From: Pithys albifrons albifrons
Lineage: Eukaryota; Chordata; Aves; Passeriformes; Thamnophilidae
Assembly (NCBI RefSeq): GCF_047495875.1
Contig: NC_092459.1
Coordinates: 91,621,560-91,685,559 of the forward strand
Reading direction: 5' to 3'
Length of the DNA: 64,000 nucleotides
Under the pieces are notes generated by a model. That model did not search any database. It saw nothing but the letters and a program-made list of their open reading frames with translations, and was not told the origin of the DNA. Both the position numbers and the translations under genes were made by a program. The stretch's first letter is position 1. Each line of letters opens with the position of its first letter. Of this stretch, positions 51,601-64,000 are shown in pieces.

Positions 51601-54600
51601 AACCTACAGTTGTCTTATAAAATAATTTATAGCACTCATTTGGCCTTCTTTTTGGAACTTTCTATTTGGGAAAAAATATAAATAATCAACCAAAGCATGC
51701 TCAATCCTAGTTTTCCTCTTCAATAAAAATGTTTTTACCCAAAATACTGGCATGGATGTCTGAAGATTACACCCTTCTTTCCAATGAAAACAACACAAAG
51801 GTCTTTTCTAATGGACATAATTGTTACTCTGTGTCCTGGCTACATATATTGTTAAGTGGGTTTTGGGTTTTTCTCTGTGTTCAAAACCAGAAAAATATGG
51901 TAAAAGTGTTCAGTGTGAGAAAAATTTATTGATATAATTGTATTTAATTTTCAATGAAGTAGGATACTGGAACAGAGTACAGGAAGAGCAATACTAATTT
52001 TAAGATGAAACTTCATGTGTTCATGCAGAATGTATAGAAATTGCATTACTAATATTATTTTTTACTCATGAAATCACATAATATTTAGATCTGGATTCAA
52101 ATATTCAGGAGATCTTTTACAGTCTCATATCTCTTGTAAATGTTTTATGGATGGATAAAACAAAGAAATTCCCATTTCACAAAGGTGGGTTTGTTATCTA
52201 CTTGAATATTGCTTAGCTGGTTTTTTTTAAACTCCTGTGATCAGAACTGTGCTAAACTGCTTAAGAAAATCAATCCTATTCATGCTTTTCCCCTCTTTTC
52301 TTAACCAAATTGAGTTGGGGCTGAGAGATTTCACTGCAACAATAAAAGTCTTCTCTTTAGCCTAGTCCCAGGGAAGTGGAGGCTAGGATCAAGAATCTAC
52401 TTTCACTTCACAATATTATTGCAAGCAAATAATAATAGCAAAGCCTTTTGTTTTTATTTGTGGTGGTGCTGGTGGTCCACCATAGTTGGTCTACAAGAAA
52501 GTCCTCTGAATAAAAAAGACCATGCCTGAGGCACAAGGAGAAAAGACAGGCAGGAGAACAGAACACTTTAGGAGAATCTTGCTTTGACTAACCCCAGAGT
52601 TAGATTGTCAAAGCCTTAATCAGTCCCCAAATCACGAACCAAGAAAATATACGAGCTACAAAATATGAATTCTACCTTTCTGGTTGTTAAGAACTACTAC
52701 TTCAATTTTAGTTGTATTTTACCTTAAGAATAGTAATTCAGTACCCACCAAACACAGTTTGCCATCTCTATAATTTAGTGCATTAGTAGAAAATACTACT
52801 TTTGTGCTACATCAGGTTGTGCTGACTAATAAATCTTCTTTTTAAGCTATGTGTCTGTATGTGTCCTTTTTCACTGAGAGAAACAGTAAAGTAAGTTTAC
52901 TGGACTGTTACTGATCTCCTAACAACTACACAAACAGCCATATTAGAAACTTTTACTGTCCATGATGCACAGGGCACAGAGCTGTGTTCAAGTCAGGCAT
53001 CTCTTTTGTCCATATTGCTATTATTTATTATTATTAGAATATCAGCATTGTGCTAGTTTTTGTCACACTGCTAACAGTGGCTGCCCCGTCCCACATTTAT
53101 GAAGCCTTCTGAGTTTCAATTTTACTAAAACTTCTGTCACATAGAGCAGGTAACAACAGACACACCAAATTTAAACTTAGGGTGTCAAAGCAATGTGAGG
53201 ATGTGAAAAGACACAATTTAATGGAGAAAAAGAGAATGATAACCCTTATTTTCGTTCTGTGTATTTTTTCCCCTTTCTTTTGGTTTTTGTGTGTTATTTC
53301 CTACCTGACAGGCCACAGAGTAGGATTTCACTCAACAGGGACAGAATAATATCCATTTCTTGTTATTGTCCCTCACTGTCTCTAGGTAGCAAGGATGAGC
53401 TGAATTTTTAAATGGGATGTGAATAGATAGAACAATATGCCACAATGCCAAATTGGACTGTATGCTCATGGATTCTCTGAAATTGTTACTAAGATGAAAT
53501 TCTTCTGGGTAGGCATATGGTTACAGATACCTTGAGGCTGCAAGAAAATGAATGGAAGGCTTTCCTGATTAAACTGTCTTTCAGCCCAGTATACCTGGTT
53601 TCTATGGCAAGTTATATTATGATCTCTCCTTTTTAATCAAAACAGGGTTTGGTGGAGTATCATTATTTGACTCATCTAGGTATTGACAATTTTTCAGCAT
53701 TGTCCAGAGAAGATGAAGTTATTATGAAATATCTAAATGGTAGGATGAAATTCAAAGTGCAGGTACTTTGCTTTTTATGACCACAGGCAGAGAAAGCTTT
53801 TTATCAGGATTGCTACACAGTCACGAGAAATTATTTGCTTTAACCTCAAAATATTTTGTAGCTAGAAATTTTCAGCCAGACTTCTGTAATTCTATAACTT
53901 AATTATGGTTGCCTTCGTAGAATAAGAAACACTTATTAAATGAGGTAGACATTGACCTAGATTCATTTACATAGAATTTAGTGACTTGAGATGTTGAACA
54001 CTTCTTCCTCCTTAATCTCTTCTTTTGGGTCAATTAATGTGGTCATCAGAGACTACTTGCCCTTTAAGCCAACTCTGAGAAAGACCAGAGCAAAACCAGG
54101 CTGCAATAAAAGACATGCTGCAAGGATGTTGGCACTTAGGTTATGTGTTAGGACTCCAAAACCTTTCTTAATGTACTGCAGATGTTACTAAGCTTTGAGT
54201 CTTTTTAGCTGTGTTTTCATTTAGTATTTAGGTGGTCACTGTGTTACAGCATTGCCAAGAGAACTTTTGAATCAGCTTAATATAAGAATTAATTATTTTA
54301 ATTCATACAGAAGTAATTGAAGAGATTGAAACACTCAAAATATCAACTGCAGGCATTCTGTCCTGAAATCAGGAGCAAAACAGACAGGACATACTTCATC
54401 CACCTTAGCAAACATTTTTTATTCGTATGCTGAAATTGTCACTGCTGGTTAACCTACTGAGGTTTTTGTCTGGAAGAAAAGAGCTGTTACAACTGGAGTC
54501 TCTACAGTCAGTCACAAAACAGATGTTCCAGAGGGACTGAAAAATAGTAACTTCATAAAAGCTTCATTTTCCCTGTTCCCAAGCCTTTCCAGTCAGAGAA

Positions 54601-56633
54601 AACTGTGTGCTTGCTATGGCATTTCTACTTATATTCATATTTTTTTTAATTCAGCTCTCAGCCTTCATAGCTGTTGCCTTTAGGAGGAGTAGGGAACTGA
54701 ATCCTCTTGTGCAGGAAAGGCAGAAAACTCTAGGACAAAGATTTTACTAAACACTGCTCCTGCTTTCAGCGTTAGATGAAAGCGTGACTGGACTTAGCCT
54801 GTAACTGCAAACACAGCTAAGAAATTTTATATTGAGCTCAATGCAACCTTTTCCTTATTTGACATCCCAGGGCAGTACTGATGTTCAAACTACTATCATT
54901 GTTCTTTTGTGCTGCCAAACAGACCCCAGAGGTTATGGTTACTATGGCCTAAATCAGGGTCATTTGAAAGGAACTAATTCAAACACCGATAACCTGAGCA
55001 AACACTGAAGGGAGCATTAGAAAACACGCAGGAAAAGAAAAAAAGCAAAAAAAAAAGCTGCTGAAAGTTTATTGCCCTTAATCCTGTTAATAAAACAGGC
55101 TACTGGGTTCATTCTTCTGATTACTTTTCTTACAAGGGAGTGGACTGGATGGAAGGAGAAGGTGAGTGTCTGACCCAGAGGAATGTCCTAGTGAACACCT
55201 CCAAAGCTTTTGGCTATTGGTAGTAATGGGGATATCCTTCAGAGAACGGCACAGATGTAAGACTTGGAGCCTGCTGCACCACAAGCTCCGCCTTCAACAT
55301 CCTCCAATTAAAACAGTAACTTCTTACCTACAACCCAGCTCTAGTTTTGTGTAAAGGGCTGTAAAAGCTGCAAAGAAAAGAAGAAATTGAGTCCTGATCT
55401 TGGAAATAGAAGCACAGTATCCTTAAAGCCAAAAACAAATGAGGACTTAATCTTAACATATTGTTTGCCTGTTTAATAAGAAATTCAGAATTACTTATAT
55501 ATTAATAAAAAAATTGGCTACCAGCCAAATCTGCGCATGTTATTCATATGCAAGATTGTATATATCATGAAGATAGGCTATAAATATATTCTGCAAAGTA
55601 TTTGGAGTCCAGCCCTCAGTTTCCTGCCATATATTCAAGTTAGATCAGTGTTAACTTGATGGTTAAAACTGTGTTGAAAGAGCAAATATCAGTTTTTCTA
55701 ACAACATTTATATGCCTTGGGCATGTAAGTTCACCCCAGTACTACAGCTGAAAGAAATACTAGTACAAGAATGTTTTATGTCAAATCTCAAATCACTAAT
55801 ACAAAAGAGTGTAATTTATCAGGTCCAAAGGAAAACACTAAACAGTGCCAAAAGTACTACTATTCATTACATATCTAAAGGCCACTGATCAATAGAGAAC
55901 ATTATGCTCTTTCATTCAATAGGTTCAAGCTTAACTGATTTTCATGGCTTCCTGAATGCTTTTATGACTAACAAGGCATGATCCACATAGTGCTTTGTAA
56001 CCGATTTGCAAATAATCTAATAAAGTGACAGTAATAAATCACAAGTATCATTAATGAACCACCATCAAACAAAGCAGCACACTGGAAACAATGTGGAAAA
56101 TGCACAAATATTCCCCCAGCTACTCTGGGGAGTAAACAAGCCAAACACACAGTATTTCTTAAGAGCTGGGAGTTCAGTTCATAGCAAATATATACATCTG
56201 CGCTGTTAGATATTTTCTATTATAGTTGGCAAACACTGCTTCTATGTTTCTTCAGGGCAGGTTCATAGGAGAAAAAAGAAGAGAAAAGAAAAAAAAGAGG
56301 GGAGCTGAGAGAAAAAAACCCTCAAATTGAGTAAATAAAACCTTGGAACACAAGAATATATTCCAGTTTGGTGATGCTTGCATGCTGTTAAAATAACATT
56401 TCATGCCTGTTTACTTTATAATTTTGTACCTCATAAATACCTACAGTAGCTAAAACTGTCAGTGGTGCCACTTCAAAGGGCCGTGCCCCTAGGAACAAGA
56501 TCTTTGAGGTTTAGTCTAGCCACAGTGTGGTTAAGGTTATGACAATGTTTCTTTAAATCTAAAATCTAGTTGACATAAATCCATGAAAAGCACACATACC
56601 TACAAATGTGAAATTCAGGATTCATTTACTTAC
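48616..56633. other. Possible intronic region of the minus-strand candidate gene
   Basis: AT-rich, with a TTTG array (50535-50560) and a purine-rich run (about 56269-56330), which is a long pyrimidine tract on the minus strand. Several minus-strand units have both splice signals and an open frame: 49330-49383 (54 nt), 50306-50349 (44 nt), 55328-55367 (40 nt, excellent acceptor and donor) and 56441-56488 (48 nt). I could not chain them from 56634 to 48615 without a phase conflict, so they are noted but not called. Confidence 0.35.
50535..50560. repeat. (TTTG)n short tandem repeat
   Basis: About six TTTG units with one C interruption. An ordinary tetranucleotide repeat. Confidence 0.8.
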
Positions 56634-56752
56634 TCTTCAGGTGTGGATTTAATGAAAGCTGGACATTTAACAGGGCAACAAGCTTCCACAGACTTCATCG
56701 AAAAATCCATCTCCAAGGTACATACAGCAGAAGCAGAGCAGTTGTTTTGACT
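56634..56752 (-). CDS. Candidate exon with start codon, unidentified Cys-rich N-terminus
   Basis: On the minus strand the acceptor gcattttttgtagagatgacag (AG at plus 56753-56754) opens a 119-nt unit, and a near-perfect donor, cctgaaga|gtaagtaaa, closes it. Only one frame is open. It contains ATG in strong context (ggagATGg) leading to MDFSMKSVEACCPVKC then PAFIKSTPE, with a CCPxxC cluster. The in-frame codons before the ATG are also open, so the unit could be the first coding exon or an internal one. It lies about 2 kb downstream of the CpG island at 58.8-59.2 kb. The plus strand is also open here for 36 codons, which tempers confidence. Protein not recognised. Confidence 0.3.
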
Positions 56753-58797
56753 CTGTCATCTCTACAAAAAATGCATACAATTAACAAGTTGAGGTGTAAT
56801 CCAGGAAACACACATTTTTAGCTGTCACACAAATTATTGTTAGGGTGAATGCTAGACCTACGTAGCACTTTTCTCTATAGCAAATAGAAAATTGAATTAG
56901 TTCGTTTTGGACCATTTTGAATTAAAATTTTGAATTAAAAAAATTATTCATTTTGCTTTTAGTTCTCAAATTGCATATAGAAGTCGTAAAATTACAAAGG
57001 GAAGTCATCTTCCCTAAAGTTTTTGCCCTGAACAAAATTTTTTGTAAATACCACGACAAAGCTTTTGCTTACAGTATTTTCAATTCAGTATTTTAAGGCT
57101 TTACTTCTTCAGATAAAAAGATCATTTGAATTCTTGAACACGAATGTGAATCAACTTCCAGTTAAAATCTTTAGGTGCTTTTCAACCACTTCTCTGGCAA
57201 TCCCTGAGCAAATAAATGTTTGTGTCAGCAGCCTGAGCCATGATTACAGCCAATACTAAAGCCATCTTTCCTCTCAGCCTCAGAAACAAACTTTGGTTTA
57301 ATACTAATAGCCATGGAAAAGTAATAAATAAGGTGGTGGTTAATAGCAGAGTGAATAAGGGTTTTCTCTCTGAAGATCAGAGAAGGACTAGACCTTGGCT
57401 TGTTACAGCAAAGGGGACAGGTATTACAGATGGTTATTTACAGGCAAAACTCGCAGACTCCAAGGTAAACCATTCCCTTTTAATCTGTTCTGGAGAAATA
57501 CCAGTCCTAAATAAATACTTACTAGTTTTCTTTTAAGGCAGTGAGGAAAGCTGGTGAGACACGGACAAGGGGAAGCTGAGGGTGGTAAGGAAGCCACTGA
57601 GCTGCAGGTAGGAGAGGAGGAGGAAGGTGCACTCTCAGCAAGCACCTCTGGCATCTCAGAAAGTCCCTCTCCTCTCTGCAGGGCCTGAAACACCAGCTAA
57701 TGTCCCCAGCAGCTACCACACCCAGTTGCCAACATCTGGGTGTTTTAAATGGATTTCTGTGGAGTTCTCTTTAGAATACCAATACACTGAGACAGCAGTG
57801 GGAGAAGGGACTACCCTTCCCAGGAAAATGCTGCAGGTAAAATGAGGTATGTGGGGCCACAGCAGCAAGCCCCACAGCCATGAACTGGACCTCAGTATCT
57901 CTGCAGGCATTTAAGGAAAGCAAAACACTTTGACCAAATTTATTGCTTCTACAAACTATGAATTTTACCAAAATAAATTATTGGTCAAAAATGAACTTGT
58001 TCTTGAGAGAAAAATTGATTAATATGAAAAGAACAAAGAAATAACATTTATTTAAGGGGAAAAAGCCGAGGAGATCTTAAGGAAATGAGTATTAACGAAA
58101 CAAACCTGAAGCTTAAAGTCATAAAGTGTGACTATTGCAGCTCTTCTTCAGCATATGACTTTGTTATTTTTGATCCAGAGGTAACCGCTTACTTTAAATG
58201 TGACTTCACCTTTTGGCAGAGGTGGCTCTGGGGGTCAGATACTCAGCTGAACCACACAGAGATACATATACAAGTGGGTATTTATAAAACTGCTAAAATA
58301 TCTAAAAACTCTTGACAGTAGAGTTTGGTTGCCTGCTGGTATTTGCTTTGCACGTACTTCTTATACAATAATTTGTTTTAAAGTGGCATTCTTCATTAGT
58401 TTAGTTATTCACCTAAGCGACAGAATTATTGCTTGCTCTTATATGTGCAAAAGTGTAAAGAGCACCAAAAGCTCAGTGCTTGCCTTCTCAGGATGAACCC
58501 CTTCACAAACATGTTTGATTGCAATTATGTTTGCTAACATCTCTCCTTTTTCTTACTTTCTTACACTTGGCCCTTTCCTTCTAACAAAAGTTTGAAACAG
58601 ATGAGGCCTTTGCCTTTACCACTCCAAGACATCCCTCCTCAACATCTTCTAGACAGGCCCAAACTATAAAAAGAAACTAACTTTTTCCTCCTGTGCAAAA
58701 GACTGTATAGGAGCAAGATCTAATTTGAGCAATACTATTTCCTTTCCCTGCTTCAGTTTCAACACTGCACTTTGATTTTTCCTCCCAAGAACCTTAC
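56753..58797. other. Putative first intron or intergenic stretch
   Basis: AT-rich except at 57540-57700. A plus-strand exon-like unit at 57682-57836 has a very good acceptor (ccctctcctctctgcag), one 51-codon open frame (from PETPANVPSSYHTQLP) and a moderate donor ctgcag|gtaaaa. It does not link to another unit, and the opposite strand is also open over much of it. Confidence 0.4.
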
Positions 58798-59190
58798 TCA
58801 GAACACCCCCCCTGACGCCCCACCACCGAGCAGCGAGTGTCAGCATTGCAGCTGAAGAGAAGGCTCAGACGCAGGAGATGCGGAGCAGCATCACAGCGCT
58901 GACCTCTTTGATTTCCCGCTCGCTCCCCAGTGTCCAGCGTGACGCCACGTTTGCTCCAGGGGTGACGCTTGCCCCATGCGGAGGGGCCCATACAAGGTTC
59001 GCTATGCCATTTAACCCCATGGTTGTGCCGGGAAGGGAAGGGTCGATGGGGGTCCTTGGAGCACCAGCAAGGCAGCCGAGCCCCTGCCCCTCCCGCCCGT
59101 GACACGGGAGCACTCGGAGGCGGCTGCTCTGGCTCCAATTAAGGCAGCGTGGAGGGGGATCTGAGAGGAGGTTAGGGAAGGGTCTGCCGG
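58798..59190. promoter_or_regulatory. Small CpG island, candidate promoter and 5' exon
   Basis: I count 24 CpG dinucleotides in about 390 bp of GC-rich sequence, whereas the surrounding kilobases have almost none. The plus strand shows TGACG-type elements (tgacgccacg near 58940, tgacgcttg near 58964). On the minus strand a donor (ttctga|gtaagg, below 58798) closes the island, as a non-coding first exon would. Open frames on both strands within it (for example 114 codons, minus, 58794-59138) are expected from GC richness and do not join the next exon-like unit in frame. It most plausibly drives transcription leftward, but the direction is not proven. Confidence 0.5.
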
Positions 59191-62100
59191 ACCCACACTC
59201 CTGTGGCTGTGTTGGAAATTAATTCCCACATATGTGGTGCAGATGGGCCACAGCCCCTGTTGCAGGCTGCAGCCTGCAAATAAACTTAGTAGCAGCTGGG
59301 GAGGGGAACCAAAAGAGCCTCATGTGCTTTAATGGATTCTGTGTTTCTGGATATGAGAGTATTCCCTTCCTTCTCTAACCCATGCAAATACCTCTGTAAA
59401 ATCCCATAAACAAAGCTGTGGATATAATTTTGAATGAGAAACTTGCCACCAGGGAAAACAGTGGTCAGGAAAAATACAACATACCTTTTTCTCCAAGAAG
59501 GGTGTTTTGGTGTGTTTTCATAGATTAAAACCAGATTTGGCTGGTTGGAGCAAGCAGGCAAACTTCTGACCTTTTTTCACATAATAAACCACCCTCCCTC
59601 CGCCCAGCCCCGGTACCCAACGTGTCCTAAAATAGCTGAGTGGAGCATGGAGCCTGTAAGGGAAGCTGAGCTCGCTGCCAGGTGTGGATATTTGGCAGCA
59701 CAGCACCAACATGCCCATCTGCAAGACTTTGTGCCCTGGTCTCGATCCAATAAAGTAGTCAAATATGTGATTAGCTTTGTGTTTTTAGGAACTGGCCCTT
59801 GACAAGACTTGAAATCAAACATTTATAGGAATGTTTTTCTGTATCAGCCCCATAGTGCTCAGGGTTTGCTGGTTTGAGGTTGCCAGTATGCACCAAACAA
59901 AAAAGGTTGTTACTGAAAGTGCAAGGATCTTTTAAAGCAAAGCATGACTTAGGGGAATCTGCATGATTCCATTGAGTTTAGCCAAGCAAAATGGAGCTGT
60001 AGAAAATTTCCTTCTAAACCTGCACCCAAATGCACTTTGGCTGTCATTTTTGTTAGTGAAATGAATGTAACTAGGTAAACATGATGACTTCTTTTCAGAG
60101 GCTTCTATGCTCAGTAGCGTTTGAACCTGGACTTAAATAGGTAATGCAAAAAAATTAAGTAGCCAGTACCCAAATTATACTTGAGAAATCATTTTTAGAC
60201 AAATTGGCTGCACTGTAGCCATGAGCACTAACAAAACAAGTGAGCAGCAAGATGTGTCTACCCACACATCTGTCTGGAGATATGAACAGGTAGGTAGAAA
60301 AGGCAGAAGTTTGATATTGCACTGTCAGCCTTTCTGTGAGACTGCCTTTCTTCTGAATACATTAAATTCTCAGCAACAAGCAGAACATGGGTAGATTTTA
60401 TGTGGTTTGTACATGGTTGCCAAGTAGATCACACTTCAGTTTCTCATCCAAATGAGTAGGCAAATCTGCAACCACCATCCTTCTGCTGATCTAGATTAAT
60501 GTAACAAGTTTAACTTCAATTTCTTCTTTTTTTTTTTCCAAATGTAAATGTAGCAAAGAGGTTACTGATAGAAATATTTAGAGTATTAAAGACAGAACCA
60601 TTTGTGGTTTAGATTTTATCAGAAAATAATGAATCGCTGTAAATCTGAGCTATTTAATCAAGCAGCAGTAATACTCTCCCTGATGATTATGACACTACTG
60701 GAAAAATCACATCATTGCCCACATTAATTCTGCTTATTTTCTCTTTTAGCATTAAAATAAGAAGTAAAAAAATTCATTTTTATAGCTTCTCAGTGGTCTA
60801 TAAAATAAAAGTAGAACAAAACTGGTGATCTGACTATCTGTTTGGTACACTGAAAAAGTTAAAACTAAAGAATGGGAAAGGGTGAAACAAACAAACAACT
60901 CCCCCTTTCAAATCAAGCAAATATAGAGATAAAGAAGAAAACCAAAGCATGTTAAGGTAGTACAGAATCTAGAGCTAGGTATCCTCCTCTGACCCATAGA
61001 ACTTTTGTTTTTCTTTTCTAGATTAGTTTAAAACCCATTTGGGGTTTGTTACATACATGGACCAGTGTCTGTGAGGATGCTAGTGAATTATGAAAAGGAC
61101 TGCGGAACAAGCTATTTTGAAGCCATAACTACTGAGGTTTTTCTGTTTGCTTTGGCTGTTGAAGCTGTGGTAGGTGTTCCCCTTTTTTACTCTTCACACA
61201 TCTATTATGTTTAGGTTGCAAATCAGAAGTATTTCAGATGCTGTGGATGGAGACTTCCTCTTGACCCAGTCAAGAAAAGGTTTCACTGTCCTATGGATTT
61301 CCCCTCTGCTAATCAGGGGACTTTACCTACTGTTACAAGGGCTTTGCTTTGTGATGCTTGTGTTGATGTCTCCACTGGCTGCTATAGCCTGAGACCAGGG
61401 ACCTGCGAGCTCAAGTCTTCAGAGCAGTCTTGAACAAAATTTTAAAAAATGAAAGAAAAGGTTAAGGCTTTCAAACCTGATGGGTTATAAAAACTGATCT
61501 TTTATTTTAAACCTGTAGAAACTAATTTTCTCCTGCACACTGCCACTTGGAAGTCAAAGGTAACTAATGCTCAGCAAAACATGTCCATGATTTGGCCCTC
61601 CCTTAGGCTGTAGGTGTGACCCCTGCAGTTCCTGTGAAGGACTCTGCTCCACTACACAGGAAAACCTGCCACTGGCTATCCCTCTGGCTGTCCTCAGCAC
61701 TCTAGAGCAAGAGCCTTACTTGTAACATATTGCAGCACAAAATTTGCTCACTAGCTCACGTTCACTGGAGAGCTTGCAATCCACATTTAAGTCTTACCCA
61801 TTAAAACTGCCTACATAGAACACTTTGAAGCAGTGACCACACCAATGCTAGAGTTCTCATGTGCAAACATGAGCTTAAAAATGGAGGGAAAAGAGTCCAT
61901 TTTACAGTGGTCTCCTACATCTGATAGCTTGATGTCTGGTTCAAATGGATACACCTTGTCACTACAGAAATGGGTCTCCCCGGCAAAGCCAGAATATCAA
62001 GTACTCTGATTGTTTATAACCCTCTGCAGGCATACAAAGCAGAATAAGGCCTGACAACCCAAGTTGCACATTTGTTTTCTAAAATATAACACAATAAGCA

Positions 62101-64000
62101 CTGCAAGGGCTGGAAGCAGAGGCTAGGATTGCAGAATGATTTAGGGATCTCAGTGCCCACACTGTGCCTACCGTACTTGATGGGGACCTGCTCAGTATGG
62201 ACTGCTGCTAGTATCTGCATTTCACTTTCAAACACACATTACATGTTTTAAACATTATCTTTTGGTCCTCATTATGCTCTTCCTCGGCTGAAAAACCTTG
62301 AACAATGTTTTAAAAATGAGAGAAAAAAGCCATTGCCCCTCTATATTTTCATCCTGTAGTCCTCACTGGGATGATTGCCCTACATCTAATTCCCTCTGAT
62401 GAAAGGTAGCAACATGTGTTAATGAAATAGAACTCTCTTGTTTTTTTCCCACATGTTTCTGTTTCCTGTCTAGATCTCCTTCCATGTCCTGCTTTTATTT
62501 GATTTTATATTCTTTTATTTTCTCTTTCACTTCTGCCTATGATAATTTTTCCTTCTTTCACCATGCTCTCTCATTTCCCTTTCTATCATTTGGTTTTTTT
62601 TCTGACTTTTTAAATGGCCCTATTTATTTCCCACTTTTCTGTTTTTAATTTCTATGTTCACTAATATGTTTTAGAAAACAGTATTTCTCTCTCAACTTCT
62701 CCCTTTGTTTTCTGTAGCATACAAGGTTAAATTGCTGTTGGTTTTATTGGGAAAAAACCCCAACAGTCAAAAGTTAGAGGAAAGATGAAAAATGTAGAGA
62801 TGACACACCATTGAAATATACCAAGTTAGCTCACTACTCAGATACTCTCTAACAGGTTTTTTGCAAAAGCCATCTGCCTACGTAACAACAATTCTCATGT
62901 TTATTTTTGAGCCAGTCAGCATCTCTTTCTTAAAGGATCCTAAAAACACCTTGTAATTCATACAGCTATAAAAATGGTGTTTTCTCTGGGGTGTTTCCTG
63001 CCATTTCAGTCGTAACTGAAGACAATTTGGAAGCACCATTTGTGGTATACAGCTATCTAGAGTGAGAGTCTTTTAGGGCAGTGATAACTCTTAAGTACAC
63101 TTTATAGGAATTATGGACTAACTTACCTATGATTTATAGCTCTTTCCTTCATAAATAAAGCTGTAAATTGTTTTTGTGACTGCTACAAACTCCAGAATCC
63201 AAGGGAAGGCGTAGAATCACTAGTGCATCTTTGCTATGCTCTCTTTCTTAGTCTTTGACTATCCAAGCTGTTTTGGCTCCGTCTCATTCTTTTTAATAGC
63301 ATTTCACAGATACTGGCAGTTTGAACAGGGATGGGTAATCATCAAATGCTTTAACTCAGGGTAGCATGAGCACTACAAAAACAGCAGGCCAATTCCCTGA
63401 AATCTGCTTTCTTGAAAGACATCCGGTTCATATCAGGTATCAGAGAAGATAATGCAAGAAGCAGTAGTTCATACAGGATCTTGCCCCTCTGGAGCACTTC
63501 TAAGCCTGTCTCCTTGTGTTACCTGTTCTTTCCTTCTGAGATGATGTCTCCTGGTAGCAGCATTTCACCTGGGTTTCATTGGGAGACCATGCTAAATGCA
63601 ACCATAGAAATTCAATAACTTTAAAACAGTTCTCAAAACAGAGACCACCAAGAGCAGTTTTATCTGGTTTAGTGGAGCTGGCTTGTGAAATCACAGCTAT
63701 TTCCCAAAACAACTGTTAAATCCACAGAGAGAAAATTCTGATCCACATTACACTGCCTCCCTTAGGTGCTGCACTTGGCATACAAACACCGCTGCTGCCT
63801 TCTTCACTTGTTAAAAGACTGTCAGAATCAAATTCCGTATGAACATTCACTTGGGTGGAAGAAGAGTAACTGGCTTGCTGGATCCCTGTTCCTGACCTGC
63901 ATCCATGTCTTGTGGTCTGACACTTGACAACAATTGATAGTTCTTGGGCAGCAATGCTCCCACTTAAAGTGGTTCAAAGCTGCAGAGAGACTGGAGACAA
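59191..64000. other. Non-coding stretch to the window edge
   Basis: Moderately GC-rich at 59.5-59.8 kb, then AT-rich. I recognise no transposon. At the far end a minus-strand unit (63897-63979) has a good acceptor (gtctccagtctctctgcag), a weak donor (atgcag|gtcagg) and a Cys-rich open frame beginning LNHFKWEHCCPRTINCCQ. A second open frame of about 80 codons overlaps it, so the coding frame is unclear. Confidence 0.4.

Noticed and set aside
58794..59138. 114-codon minus-strand frame in the CpG island
   Set aside because: GC-rich DNA lacks stops on both strands; when spliced at the island's donor it hits a stop in the 56634-56752 unit.

Overview
The window is AT-rich vertebrate DNA, almost certainly from a bird. 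The evidence is three copies of the avian LINE CR1, one of them ending in the CR1-type octamer tail, plus two solo LTRs of the kind common in bird genomes, with few other repeats and CpGs scarce. There is no prokaryotic gene structure, rRNA or tRNA array, or CRISPR array. No exon could be assigned to a named gene, so I give no gene symbols. Almost all open frames are short, and most look like chance.

Layout. The left end (43-407) holds the clearest unusual object: a SINE whose head derives from 5S rRNA, ending in (ATG)12 and bracketed by a 12-nt target-site duplication with one mismatch. From 0.4 to 18.5 kb I see unique sequence interrupted by a 396-nt pure polypyrimidine tract (7247-7642), a G-rich block near 9.9 kb and two perfect A/T palindromes. 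A plus-strand solo LTR lies at 18508-19108, flanked by GCTC on both sides. CR1 remnants lie at 20.7 and 22.7 kb (minus) and 36.9 kb (plus). A second solo LTR (minus) occupies 33973-34676, with a near-perfect 5-bp duplication.

Possible gene. The right third has the best case for a transcribed gene, on the minus strand. A CpG-rich island (about 58.8-59.2 kb) has a usable minus-strand splice donor at its lower edge. It is followed by an exon-like unit (56634-56752) with an ATG in good context and a very good donor. At the far end are two or three phase-compatible exon-like units (48615-48550, 48459-48385, 48128-47836), the last with a stop codon and an ATTAAA about 250 bp beyond. The middle exons were not found and the protein was not recognised, so this is a hypothesis. 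A weaker plus-strand exon pair lies at 31854-31902 and 32826-32884.

The rest reads as intergenic or intronic sequence with simple repeats. No computation was run; all calls are from reading the sequence.
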